Shown here: positions 13,406 through 20,449 of the stretch, piece after piece
How the letters are laid out: the number at the start of each line of letters is the position of its first letter
How positions within the stretch are numbered: position 1 is the stretch's first letter
Assembly: GCA_003522945.1 (NCBI GenBank)
Contig: DPHR01000138.1
Location: 1-20,449 of the forward strand
Length of the DNA stretch: 20,449 bases
Direction: 5' to 3'
Source: Clostridiales bacterium
Lineage (GTDB): Bacteria > Bacillota > Clostridia > Oscillospirales > Oscillospiraceae
The notes under the pieces: model-generated
The model's input: the letters and a program-made list of their open reading frames with translations, nothing else
The model's database searches: none
What the model was told of the DNA's origin: nothing
Translations under genes and position numbers: made by a program

Positions 13406-14050
13406 TCAAAATTCCGAGTTGGAAATGCGCGGCTTTTCGTCCTCGGGGACGCAGAACCGCCGCGTGTGACGCAGCACTCCGGTCACGGCAATCATGCCGC
13501 AGCCGAGCGCGAGCGCGCCCTCGCCGTGGAGCGAATAGAATACTGCGGCGCTCACGCCGTAGAGCGCGAACACGAGTATGCTGCGCAGCCGGTGCGGGCG
13601 GATCTTTACGGCGACGGAGAAGAAGATGTAAAGCCCCGCGAGAAGGAGAAGCCCTGTGAGAGAAACGCCCGTGAGCGCGAGCGCGAGCATCGCGCCGAAG
13701 GCCGAAGCGATGCATTTGCCGCCGTGAAAGCCGTTAAATACGCCGACGGCATGGCCGAGTACCGGCGCGGCGAGCGCGAGCGCAAACCAGACCGACTGCG
13801 TGTCGAGATACTGCGCCGCGAGCGACACGGGGAGATACGCCTTAAGCATATCGAGCGCGAGACACAAAAGACCCATCGGCACGCCGCACACGGCAAACAC
13901 ATTCGCGGCGCCCGGATTTTTATCGGCGCGCAGCGCGCACACATCCTTGCCCGTCAAAAGCTTCGGCAGCGCGCGGCTGAACATCACGCCGCCGAGCAGA
14001 AAGCCCCCGGCGATCAGAGCAAAGGTGAGAAGAGCTTCGTTTCCGGTCAT
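13406..14050 (-). CDS. PlsY-like glycerol-3-phosphate acyltransferase
   Basis: A 214-residue, five- or six-helix membrane protein of the PlsY family, which acylates glycerol 3-phosphate using acyl-phosphate to start phospholipid synthesis. The three family loops are recognisable: RADKNPGAANVF (41-52) for the SGNxGxTN loop, LDMLKAYLP (66-74) for DxxKG, and GHAVGVFNGFHGGKCIA (99-115) for GHxxPxFxGFxGGKG. Several positions deviate (Lys43-Asn in place of Ser-Gly, Ala instead of Gly after Lys70, Cys after GGK). It may therefore be a divergent paralogue rather than the housekeeping PlsY. It overlaps the preceding glycosyltransferase stop by ATGA and is cotranscribed with it. The C-terminal 30 residues are polar and cytoplasmic. 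Confidence 0.8.
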   Translation of the reverse strand: MTGNEALLTFALIAGGFLLGGVMFSRALPKLLTGKDVCALRADKNPGAANVFAVCGVPMGLLCLALDMLKAYLPVSLAAQYLDTQSVWFALALAAPVLGHAVGVFNGFHGGKCIASAFGAMLALALTGVSLTGLLLLAGLYIFFSVAVKIRPHRLRSILVFALYGVSAAVFYSLHGEGALALGCGMIAVTGVLRHTRRFCVPEDEKPRISNSEF

Positions 14051-15153
14051 GACAGCACGATCCTTTCCGCAATTTTATCGGCGGCGTCGGGCGCAATGGT
14101 GTTTCGCTGCGCCTCGCGCATGGCTTCGGCTCTCGCCTTGTCGCGCACGAGCGCGACGGCTTTTTCTGCGGCGTCGGCGGCGTTTTCCGCGCGCTCCGAA
14201 AGACCGTGGGAGGAGAAGAACGCGATGTTCGGCGCTTCGCACGCGGTATATACGAGAAGCTGCACGAGCGGGACCTGCGCCACCGCCGCCTCGGTGCTTG
14301 TAAGTCCGCCGGGCTTGGAGATCATCACGTCGGCGGCGTTCATGTACACATTCACCTTTTTCGTGAACGTGACGATGCGGACGTGCTCGTTTCCGGCGTA
14401 TTTCTCCTCGAGCGTCTGCTTGAGATCGCTGTTGCGCCCGACGAGGATATAGACCGTGAACGCTCCGCTGTGCCGCCGGAGGATCTCGTCGCAGATCGCG
14501 CCCGCGTTCCCGACGCCGATGCCGCCGCTCATAATGAGGAACACATCCTGATTTTGCGGTATGGCAAGATAGTTGCGCGCCGCGGCCTTTTCCATGTGAT
14601 GCGCGAACTTTTCGTCCACCGGGATGCCGGTGACGATGATGCGATCCGACGGAATGCCCTTTTCCACAAGCTCGGCGCGCAGATCCTCGTGCGCGATGAA
14701 GTAGCCGTCCAGATCGGTCTCGGCGAGGAAGGGGATGCAGGTGTAGTCCGTCAGCACGCCGTAGCACGGCACGGTGAAATCTCCCGATTTTCGGATGGCG
14801 GTCAGCGTCTCCATCGGGTAGAGGTGCGTGCATACCACGCGGTCATACCCGTTCGTTTCGATGAATGCGCGCAGATTTGCGGCGTACCGGGCGTTTGCGT
14901 GGTAGACCGGCGAGGTGATGCCGGTCGAGCTGTAAATATCCCCGGCGCGGTAGAGCGCGTTGAACGCCGACGGCGCTTTTTTCATAATTGTCGTATATGC
15001 GCCGGATACGAAGCGCTCGGCGTACTTTCCCGCGAGCACGAGCGGGTCAAAGACATGGCTTTCAATGCCCCTTTGCGTCAGCGCCCCGGCGACGGCAGCT
15101 GCGGCGCTGTTGTGGCCCTCGCCCGTGTCGCAGCTCAAAATCAGAACTTTCAC
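14047..15153 (-). CDS. GT28-type diacylglycerol glycosyltransferase (MGDG synthase/UgtP-like)
   Basis: A 368-residue monotopic glycosyltransferase of the MGDG-synthase/UgtP type, which transfers a hexose from a UDP-sugar to diacylglycerol or a related lipid. The N-terminal acceptor domain starts MKVLILSCDTGEGHNSAA, with GEGHNSA at 11-17 as the lipid-binding signature. The C-terminal donor domain has LIMSGGIGVGNAG (206-218) and ISKPGGLTSTEA (278-289), the UDP-sugar motif. The start is GTG 15153, with AGGAGAG about 7 bases upstream; the upstream open frame (to 15483) runs under the tetR gene and is not coding. A TATAAT (15193-15198) without a good -35 lies 40 bases upstream. Followed by the PlsY-like gene with a four-base overlap: a glycolipid or teichoic-acid-anchor unit is likely. 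Confidence 0.88.
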   Translation of the reverse strand: MKVLILSCDTGEGHNSAAAAVAGALTQRGIESHVFDPLVLAGKYAERFVSGAYTTIMKKAPSAFNALYRAGDIYSSTGITSPVYHANARYAANLRAFIETNGYDRVVCTHLYPMETLTAIRKSGDFTVPCYGVLTDYTCIPFLAETDLDGYFIAHEDLRAELVEKGIPSDRIIVTGIPVDEKFAHHMEKAAARNYLAIPQNQDVFLIMSGGIGVGNAGAICDEILRRHSGAFTVYILVGRNSDLKQTLEEKYAGNEHVRIVTFTKKVNVYMNAADVMISKPGGLTSTEAAVAQVPLVQLLVYTACEAPNIAFFSSHGLSERAENAADAAEKAVALVRDKARAEAMREAQRNTIAPDAADKIAERIVLS

Positions 15154-15343
15154 GGTTTTCTCTCCTCTGCTTGCTTTATGTAACGTCTGTGTATTATAAT
15201 AAGGAGACCTCCGCGGCGTGGCAATGGACACGCCGGCGCGAAACCGTGGCGGAAGTCCCAGAGAAAACACCCGATGAGGATTACTACACATTTGGTAAAA
15301 AAGATGTGGAATCCGATCCTGTTCCCGAAAAGGAGGGCGTACG

Positions 15344-15934
15344 ATGGAACCGGCAAACCGGAAGAGCGATCTTCGCGTCATAAAAACGAAGCGGGCGATC
15401 CACACGGCGTTCGCGGAGCTTTTGACCGAAAAGGACATGGACGATATCACCGTAACGGATATCGCCTCGCGCGCGATAATCAACCGTAAGACGTTTTACA
15501 ACAACTACCGCGGTGTATACGAGCTTGTAGACGAGCTGGAAAACGAGGTCATCCGCACGTTTGATACGGCGATGCAGGAGATCGACTTTGTCGAGAACCC
15601 GTACGCGGTGTTCATGAAGCTCACGGAGATCATCAACAGCGATATGGATTTTTACGGCGCGCTGCTCCGGTCCGACCGGAACGCGGGGTTAACACATAAG
15701 ATCCGGCTGACGCTCCAGCAGAAGGCACAGGAACGCTTTGAAAGCCGCATAGATCTGCCGCCGGAGTGTATCTCGGTGATGATGGACTACGCCGTTTCCG
15801 GCATGGTGGCGGTGTATCAGAGCTGGTTCAATTCCGAGCGCCGGCAGTCCATCGAGGAGATTTCCGATATCGCCAGCCACATGTGCCTCACGGGGCTGCG
15901 CGGCGCGGCGGCGGACGCCCGGCTGAAGGAATGA
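15344..15934 (+). CDS. TetR/AcrR family transcriptional regulator
   Basis: A 196-residue TetR-type regulator. The N-terminal DNA-binding domain shows IKTKRAIHTAFAELLTEKD and the helix-turn-helix ITVTDIASRAIINRKTFYNNY (35-55). The C-terminal part is helical and likely binds a ligand and dimerises (PYAVFMKLTEIIN, PPECISVMMDYAVSGMVAVYQSWF), reminiscent of the DhaS-like subgroup. AAAAGGAGG lies 7 bases before the ATG. The stop is 14 bases from the start of the LTD/CotH gene, so regulator and surface protein are probably one operon, possibly autoregulated. The 190-base region between it and the divergent glycosyltransferase contains a CGGCGTG/CACGCCG hairpin (15214-15235) that could be an operator. 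Confidence 0.9.
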   Translation: MEPANRKSDLRVIKTKRAIHTAFAELLTEKDMDDITVTDIASRAIINRKTFYNNYRGVYELVDELENEVIRTFDTAMQEIDFVENPYAVFMKLTEIINSDMDFYGALLRSDRNAGLTHKIRLTLQQKAQERFESRIDLPPECISVMMDYAVSGMVAVYQSWFNSERRQSIEEISDIASHMCLTGLRGAAADARLKE

Positions 15935-15948
15935 GCGGAGGGAATACC

Positions 15949-18900
15949 ATGACAAACGCAAAAGAGAAAAAGAAGATCGTCCTCTGGCTGATCGTACTGG
16001 CAATACTCGCCGCGGCGGCGTTCACGGTCACGGCCATTGTGCGCCATAACCAGCGACCGGCGTGGGACGGCGGCTACAGCGTCCACATCAGCGAGGTCAT
16101 GACCGATAATAAAACCTGCCCGAACGGCGAGGGTGTCCTCTGCGACTGGATCGAGATCGAAAACACGTCCTCGAAGGACTTCTCCATCGGCGGATACTAT
16201 CTCTCCGACGAGACGGGCAAAGGCAAATACTGCTTCCCGGCGGGGACGGTCGTCCCGGCGCGGGGGTATCTCGTCGTGTGGTGCTCGCCGGACGAGGAGG
16301 GCGACTATGCGCCCTTTGCCCTGCGCAAGGCAGGCGGGGAGACGGTGTGCCTTATGAACGAAAACCGCACGGTGCTCGACAGCACCGTGACCGCTGCGTG
16401 CCGGAGCGGGCAGTCGCTTGTCCGCGGCAGCGACGGCGCGCTCATTCCCGCCGATACGCCGACGCCCGGCTACCCGAACAACGAAGCGGGCGCAAAGGCG
16501 TGGCAGGAGGCGCTCGCGCAGCGCAGCGGCGGCACGCTTGAGCTCAGCGAGATCCAGTCCTCAAACACGCTCCATGCTGCGCCCGACGGGAATTTCTACG
16601 ACTGGATCGAGGTACATAACCCCACGGATTCGCCGGTATCTCTCTCCGGCTACAAGCTCTCGGACCGCACGAACAAAACGAAGTACGCCTTCCCGGACGA
16701 AATGCTCGGCGCGGGCGAATATAAGATCGTATGGTGCGCCCCCGGTGTGGAGGGCGCGGAATATGCGTCCTTTGCGCTGGCGAGCGCGGGCGGGGAAACG
16801 GTCGTGCTCACAGCGCCCTCCGGCGCGGAGAGCGAGAGCGTGGAACTGCCGATGCTGGAGAAGAACACGGCCTATGCCAAGGAAAACGGCGAATGGACGG
16901 TGTCTCACCGCCCGACGCCGGGATATTCCAACGACGACGCGGGGTATGAGGCGTGGCTGCGTTCCGGCGGCTACGAAAACGACGAAATTTACATCACCGA
17001 GGTCATGGCGCAAAACCGCGGTACGCTCGCCGACAGCGACGGCGACCTCTCCGACTGGATCGAGATCGCAAACCTCGGCGAGACGAGCGTCGATCTTGCG
17101 GGCTGGTATCTCTCGGACGATCCGGACGTGCCGGACGAATGGAAGATCCCGTCGCTGACGCTTGCGCCGGGCGAGTATGCGGTGATCTTCGCCTCCGGCA
17201 AGAACCGCACCGAGGGTGAGCTTCACACGAGCTTCTCGCTCACCGACGGCGACACGGTCATTCTCTCCGCCGGAAACGGCGCGGAGATCCGCAGCGTGAG
17301 GATCGAGGCCGTGCCGGAGGGGTCCTCGCTCGCGATGCAGCCGGACGGCAGCTTCGCCGTGACCGCCTTCCCGACGCCGGGGCTTGAAAATACCGCCGAG
17401 GGCTACGCCGGATTCTGCGATGCCGACACGCGTACCTCGCCGCTTCTGCTGTGGGAGATCGTCGTGTACGAGGCGGGTTCTCCCGACTGGGTGGAGCTCA
17501 AAAACGTGTCGGGTGAGACGATCGATCTTTCCGGATACACGATCTCGGATAAATTCAAGGAACCGGCGCTCGACGCGCTGCCCGCCGTGACACTTGCGCC
17601 CGGCGAAAGCTATGTGTTCGAGTGCGAAAACGTGGGGCTGAGCGCGCAGCGCGACGAGCTCTATCTCTTCGATGCTTCCGGCACGCTCTGCGACTGGGCG
17701 TTCCTGCGCGATATCCCGGTCGGCGGCAGCTACGGCCGTCTAAACGGGGAGAACGGGTATTTCTATTTTGCGCAGAGCAGCCGCGGCGCGGACAACGGCA
17801 CGGGATACCGCATGGTGGCGGCAAAGCCCACGGTCGATATCGCCGCGGGCGTGTACGACAACGCCGAGAGCCTTACGCTGACGATCACCGGAGAGAACGT
17901 GCACTATACGCTAGACGGCAGCGACCCGACGGCGGACGATCCGGCCTATACCGCGCCCATCACGATCACGGAAACGACGATCGTCCGCGCCGCGAGCTTC
18001 CCGGCGGACGCGCTGCCGGGCAAAGCGGCGACATGGTCGTACTTCCTGCGCGAGAACAGCACGCTGCCCGTCGTCAGTCTTGTGACCGACCCGGACAATC
18101 TCACCGGCGCGCAGGGCATTTACTCCAACCACGAACGCGCGTGGAGCGAGAAGTGGGAGCGCGAGGCGACCGTCGCCATGTACGAGGACGGCGGCGAGTT
18201 CTCCATCGACTGCGGCATCCGCATGCACGGCCGCACGAGCCGCCGCGTGAGCGAAAAGAAATCGTTCACGCTCAAGTTCCGCGGCCGGTACGGCGGGGAT
18301 CTCCATTATGATGTGTTCGGCGACGGCGTCGTGACGGACTTTTCCTCGCTGCTGCTGCGCGCGAGCGTGGAGGATACCTACACCTCCTACATGCGCGACG
18401 AGTTCTTCGCCCGCATCGCCATGGACTATACGGATGTGCCCGCGCAGAATTACCGGTATGTTTCGCTCTTCCTCAACGGCGAGTACTGGGGCATTTACGC
18501 CATCCGCGAGCACCACAGCGCGGAATATTTCGCCTCGCACAAGGGCGTGGACGCCAACACCGTCGATATGCAGACGGGCGAGTTTGAGGGTCAGACCGCG
18601 TGGAGCGAGATCTTGAACTACGCGCGCTACAACTCGCTGAGCACGCCGGAGGGCTGGGCGTACATCCAGGAGCATGTGGACATCCCGGAGATGATTGACT
18701 GGCTGATTCTCGAGTGCTGGTCGGGCGATATCGACGTATACGAAAACGTCCGTTTCTACGCGAGCCCCGAGTACGAAAACGGGAAGTACATTTACGGTCT
18801 CGCGGACATGGATCTCACGATGATGGGCATGGACTCGATGAGCGTCGGCTTCAACAACTTCCAGCTCCACGGCATCATTCCCTCGGCGCTGCGTTACAAT

Positions 18901-19176
18901 GAAGAGTTCCGCGACATGTTCCTGACGCGTCTCGGCGAAATGCTGCGCGGCCCGCTCTCAGACGAGAACGCGCAGAAAACGCTCGATGAGCTGCGCGCGA
19001 TCGTCGAACCGGAGAGCGTGCGCGATCTCGCCCGCTGGGGCAAGTCGTCCACGTTGTTTACCACGCAGATGGCGAATCTCCGCGGCTTCGTCTCCGGCCG
19101 CGCCGCGCGGATGCAGAACGAGGCCATCGCCTTCTTCGGCGTCTCCGCCGAGGATGCCGCCAAATACTTCGGATAA
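15949..19176 (+). CDS. Membrane-anchored protein with four lamin-tail-like domains and a CotH kinase domain
   Basis: A 1075-residue protein displayed outside the cell from one N-terminal helix (residues 10-31). Four lamin-tail-like domains follow at about 45-160, 197-325, 345-475 and 500-620. Each has the pairs DWIEIEN/DWIEVHN/DWIEIAN/DWVELKN and YYLSD/YKLSD/WYLSD/YTISD; the fourth is the most divergent. Residues 628-698 look like a chitobiase C-terminal beta-sandwich (NVHYTLDGSDPTADDP, TTIVRAASF). Residues 705-1050 are a CotH-type kinase: MHGRTSRRVSEKKSFTLKF (759-777), NGEYWGIYAIREH (843-855) and YGLADMDLTMMGM (949-961), the DxD-containing metal site. CotH phosphorylates spore-coat or secreted proteins; here an extracellular target is likely but unknown. 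GGAGGG 6 bases upstream fixes ATG 15949 over 15931. No LPXTG sorting signal is present. Confidence 0.9.
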   Translation: MTNAKEKKKIVLWLIVLAILAAAAFTVTAIVRHNQRPAWDGGYSVHISEVMTDNKTCPNGEGVLCDWIEIENTSSKDFSIGGYYLSDETGKGKYCFPAGTVVPARGYLVVWCSPDEEGDYAPFALRKAGGETVCLMNENRTVLDSTVTAACRSGQSLVRGSDGALIPADTPTPGYPNNEAGAKAWQEALAQRSGGTLELSEIQSSNTLHAAPDGNFYDWIEVHNPTDSPVSLSGYKLSDRTNKTKYAFPDEMLGAGEYKIVWCAPGVEGAEYASFALASAGGETVVLTAPSGAESESVELPMLEKNTAYAKENGEWTVSHRPTPGYSNDDAGYEAWLRSGGYENDEIYITEVMAQNRGTLADSDGDLSDWIEIANLGETSVDLAGWYLSDDPDVPDEWKIPSLTLAPGEYAVIFASGKNRTEGELHTSFSLTDGDTVILSAGNGAEIRSVRIEAVPEGSSLAMQPDGSFAVTAFPTPGLENTAEGYAGFCDADTRTSPLLLWEIVVYEAGSPDWVELKNVSGETIDLSGYTISDKFKEPALDALPAVTLAPGESYVFECENVGLSAQRDELYLFDASGTLCDWAFLRDIPVGGSYGRLNGENGYFYFAQSSRGADNGTGYRMVAAKPTVDIAAGVYDNAESLTLTITGENVHYTLDGSDPTADDPAYTAPITITETTIVRAASFPADALPGKAATWSYFLRENSTLPVVSLVTDPDNLTGAQGIYSNHERAWSEKWEREATVAMYEDGGEFSIDCGIRMHGRTSRRVSEKKSFTLKFRGRYGGDLHYDVFGDGVVTDFSSLLLRASVEDTYTSYMRDEFFARIAMDYTDVPAQNYRYVSLFLNGEYWGIYAIREHHSAEYFASHKGVDANTVDMQTGEFEGQTAWSEILNYARYNSLSTPEGWAYIQEHVDIPEMIDWLILECWSGDIDVYENVRFYASPEYENGKYIYGLADMDLTMMGMDSMSVGFNNFQLHGIIPSALRYNEEFRDMFLTRLGEMLRGPLSDENAQKTLDELRAIVEPESVRDLARWGKSSTLFTTQMANLRGFVSGRAARMQNEAIAFFGVSAEDAAKYFG

Positions 19177-19251
19177 AAGCGAAAAGTCTCCCGCCGCGAT
19201 GAAGCCGGCGGAACATTTGGGAAAAGCATTTTTTTATTAAGGGAGGAACCT

Positions 19252-20094
19252 ATGGCAGAGAAAAAGAGAGAGTTGTGGGCGGATTACGCCAAGGGGATAT
19301 GCATCCTTCTGGTGTTCATCGGCCATTCGGACGCGATACCGCAGGCGGTGCGCATCTTCATTTACCTGTTCCACATGCCGATGTTCTTCTTCTGCATGGG
19401 CTACTACAGCAGCACCGCCGGAACGTTCGGCGCCTTTGTGAAAAAGCGCTTCCGGCAGCTCATGGTGCCGTTTTTCGCTTACGGCATCCTCTATTATGTG
19501 CTCTGTCTTGGCATTGTTGTGCTGCTGCTGCGCGGCGGTGCGGACTGGGCACTCTGCCGGGACAACATTCTTGGCCTGCTCGTTCAGCTGCGGGGAACCG
19601 ATCTCGTCGCGCCGAAGTGGTTCCTGACGGCGGCGTTCGTGGCGAGCGTCCTCTTTTATGCGCTGCGAAAGTACGTTCACGACCGGAGGATCGAATTTCC
19701 CGTTGTTCTCGCTGCGTCCGCCGGGTTTGCGTATCTCAACAAATTTACCGGCTTCTCCCTGCTGTGGTATATCGATGTGGCATTCCCGTGCGTGCTCTTC
19801 ATGTATCTGGGACAGTACGTCCGGGAAAAGGGCATTGAGATCACCGGGAAAAAGACGCTGATTCTTGCAGCCGTTGGTATTGCCGCTGCCGCCGGGCTGA
19901 CGCTCCTGTTTTCGGATTCCCCGGAGAAATATTGCATCGATTACCGCGTGATACAGCTGACGCCCTTTGTGCCGGTGATGATCGGCGGCTTTGCCCTGTG
20001 TCTCGCGCTGTACGGCGCGCTGAAAAACGTGAAGAGAAAAGGGGTTCTCTCCCTATATCGGCGTGAACTCGATGCTCTTCTACCTCTTCGATAA
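19252..20094 (+). CDS. Acyltransferase-3 family membrane protein, frameshifted N-terminal part
   Basis: The frame encodes 280 residues of a multi-helix O-acyltransferase (acyltransferase-3/OafA-type, as used to acetylate or succinylate surface sugars). The family start DYAKGICILLVFIGHSD carries the expected Asp11 and His25. FHMPMFFFCMGYY and PKWFLTAAF follow, along with about eight helices. Homology stops near residue 264 (LKNVKRKG). The last residues, VLSLYRRELDALLPLR, are out-of-frame readthrough to a TGA/TAA stop. The missing last helices lie in another frame at 20045-20311. Removing one G from the AAAAGGGG run at 20037-20044 joins both into about 352 residues, normal for the family. It is either a real inactivating mutation or an assembly error. 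GGGAGG precedes the ATG. Confidence 0.85.
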   Translation: MAEKKRELWADYAKGICILLVFIGHSDAIPQAVRIFIYLFHMPMFFFCMGYYSSTAGTFGAFVKKRFRQLMVPFFAYGILYYVLCLGIVVLLLRGGADWALCRDNILGLLVQLRGTDLVAPKWFLTAAFVASVLFYALRKYVHDRRIEFPVVLAASAGFAYLNKFTGFSLLWYIDVAFPCVLFMYLGQYVREKGIEITGKKTLILAAVGIAAAAGLTLLFSDSPEKYCIDYRVIQLTPFVPVMIGGFALCLALYGALKNVKRKGVLSLYRRELDALLPLR

Positions 20095-20311
20095 TCTTCT
20101 GGAGCTGCTGGTAAAAAAAGCGATGGGGTACATCGGCGTGACGAACGTATATATTGTGAGCCTCTGCCAGCTCATCGGCATCCTTCTCCTCACGCCGGTC
20201 ATCGTGATGTTTGTGAAGTATTTTGCGTGGTTCCTGTTCGGCCTCAAAAAGGAGAGCTGGAGTCTCGACTATAAAAAGCTTTTCGGGATCAAAAAGAAAG
20301 AAAGTGTATAA
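20063..20311 (+). pseudogene. Detached C-terminal part of the acyltransferase-3 gene
   Basis: This frame encodes the missing end of the preceding gene: reading back from the GTG at 20063 gives SPYIGVNSMLFYLFDN, which matches the last acyltransferase-3 helices. A second helix (LIGILLLTPVIVMFVKYFAWF) and a basic tail (KKLFGIKKKESV) follow. There is no ribosome binding site of its own, and an in-frame stop lies only 30 bases upstream. It is therefore not an independent gene but the 3' part separated by a one-base shift at 20041-20044. The stop codon overlaps the terminator stem. Confidence 0.75.
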
Positions 20312-20353
20312 GCAGCAAAAAGCTCCCTCATCCGAGGGAGCTTTTTGCTGCTT
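20310..20353 (+). terminator. Strong terminator after the acyltransferase gene
   Basis: Perfect 20-base stem beginning AAGCAGCAAAAAGCTCCCTC, with loop ATCC. CTTTTTGCTGCTT in the right arm provides an internal T-run. It begins within the stop codon of the gene. Confidence 0.85.
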
Positions 20354-20449
20354 GAGCGTGTCAAAAAAATATTTTTGACACGCTCTCAAACGAGACCCGC
20401 TACGCTGGGCTCTCGTTTGAAAAGGCCGCGGCTCGCCGCAGCGCACTCG
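20354..20449. repeat. Cluster of palindromic hairpins at the right edge
   Basis: Three hairpins follow the terminator with no gaps: GAGCGTGTCAAAAA with TTTTTGACACGCTC (20354-20385); TCAAACGAGA with TCTCGTTTGA plus CCC/GGG (20386-20420); and GCGGC-TC-GCCGC (about 20427-20438). No reading frame is visible. It looks like an interspersed palindromic repeat continuing beyond the window. Confidence 0.6.

Noticed and set aside
15154..15483. Upstream extension of the glycosyltransferase frame by 110 codons
   Set aside because: The extension runs under the divergent tetR start and through the intergenic region. GTG 15153 has a good AGGAGAG site and the family N terminus begins exactly there.
15766..15948. 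Upstream extension of the LTD/CotH frame into tetR
   Set aside because: The membrane anchor starts at ATG 15949 with GGAGGG six bases upstream; the extension is Arg/Gly-rich and overlaps the end of tetR.
19191..19211. CCGCCG/CGGCGG hairpin between the CotH and acyltransferase genes as a terminator
   Set aside because: The stem is only six bases and the T-run (19229-19236) is 17 bases away, so it is not a convincing intrinsic terminator; the two genes may be cotranscribed.
20310..20449. Possible CRISPR array at the right edge
   Set aside because: The hairpins differ from each other and there are no equal-length spacers between identical repeats.

Overview
This is a gene-dense, GC-rich segment of what is probably a chromosome from a Gram-positive anaerobe in the Clostridia, most likely a gut Oscillospiraceae-type lineage. 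The lineage is inferred from gene content and style: strong AGGAGG-type ribosome binding sites, near-consensus TTGACA/TATAAT promoters, a GT28-type diacylglycerol glycosyltransferase with a PlsY-like acyltransferase, CotH/lamin-tail surface proteins, a yqeB-selD selenium pair, and DUF559 genes bounded by palindromic repeats. No rRNA, tRNA, CRISPR array, phage gene or classical transposase was seen. No gene-free stretch exceeds about 200 bases.

Layout. Positions 1-542 (minus) hold the N-terminal part of a secreted Ig-like, Pro/Thr-rich protein that runs off the left edge. It diverges from manA (685-1650), which is followed by a GNAT acetyltransferase (1661-2107). A palindromic-repeat element (2087-2564) carrying a DUF559 nuclease-like gene comes next. 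On the minus strand, 2652-5969 reads SDR reductase, then an ACP/alpha-oxoamine-synthase fusion, then an alpha/beta hydrolase: a putative lipid or aminoketone pathway behind a perfect-consensus promoter. Divergent from it are an M42 aminopeptidase and a small membrane-anchored coiled-coil protein (6145-7695), a foldback MITE of the same repeat family (7740-7864) and a small lipoprotein (7893-8297).

A LysR regulator (8362-9249, minus) is divergent from yqeB-selD (9391-11254), which provides selenophosphate and the YqeB factor used by selenium-dependent molybdenum hydroxylases. An MFS permease and an EamA/DMT exporter follow (11283-13348). Convergent to these is a two-gene membrane-lipid operon: glycosyltransferase, then PlsY-like protein (15153 down to 13406). 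The right part has a TetR regulator, a 1075-residue membrane-anchored protein with four lamin-tail-like domains and a CotH kinase domain (15949-19176), and an acyltransferase-3 gene broken by a single-base frameshift (19252-20311). A strong terminator and a cluster of further hairpins reach the right edge.

The two most interesting systems are (i) a family of two-hairpin palindromic repeats with variable but self-complementary second stems. One pair encloses a DUF559 PD-(D/E)XK-like gene and supplies its Shine-Dalgarno, its last eight codons and stop, as well as the stop of the upstream gene. (ii) The ACP/alpha-oxoamine-synthase fusion with its reductase and hydrolase, which looks like a compact sphingoid-like or aminoketone lipid pathway. 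Both interpretations are inferences from reading the sequence; no searches were run.
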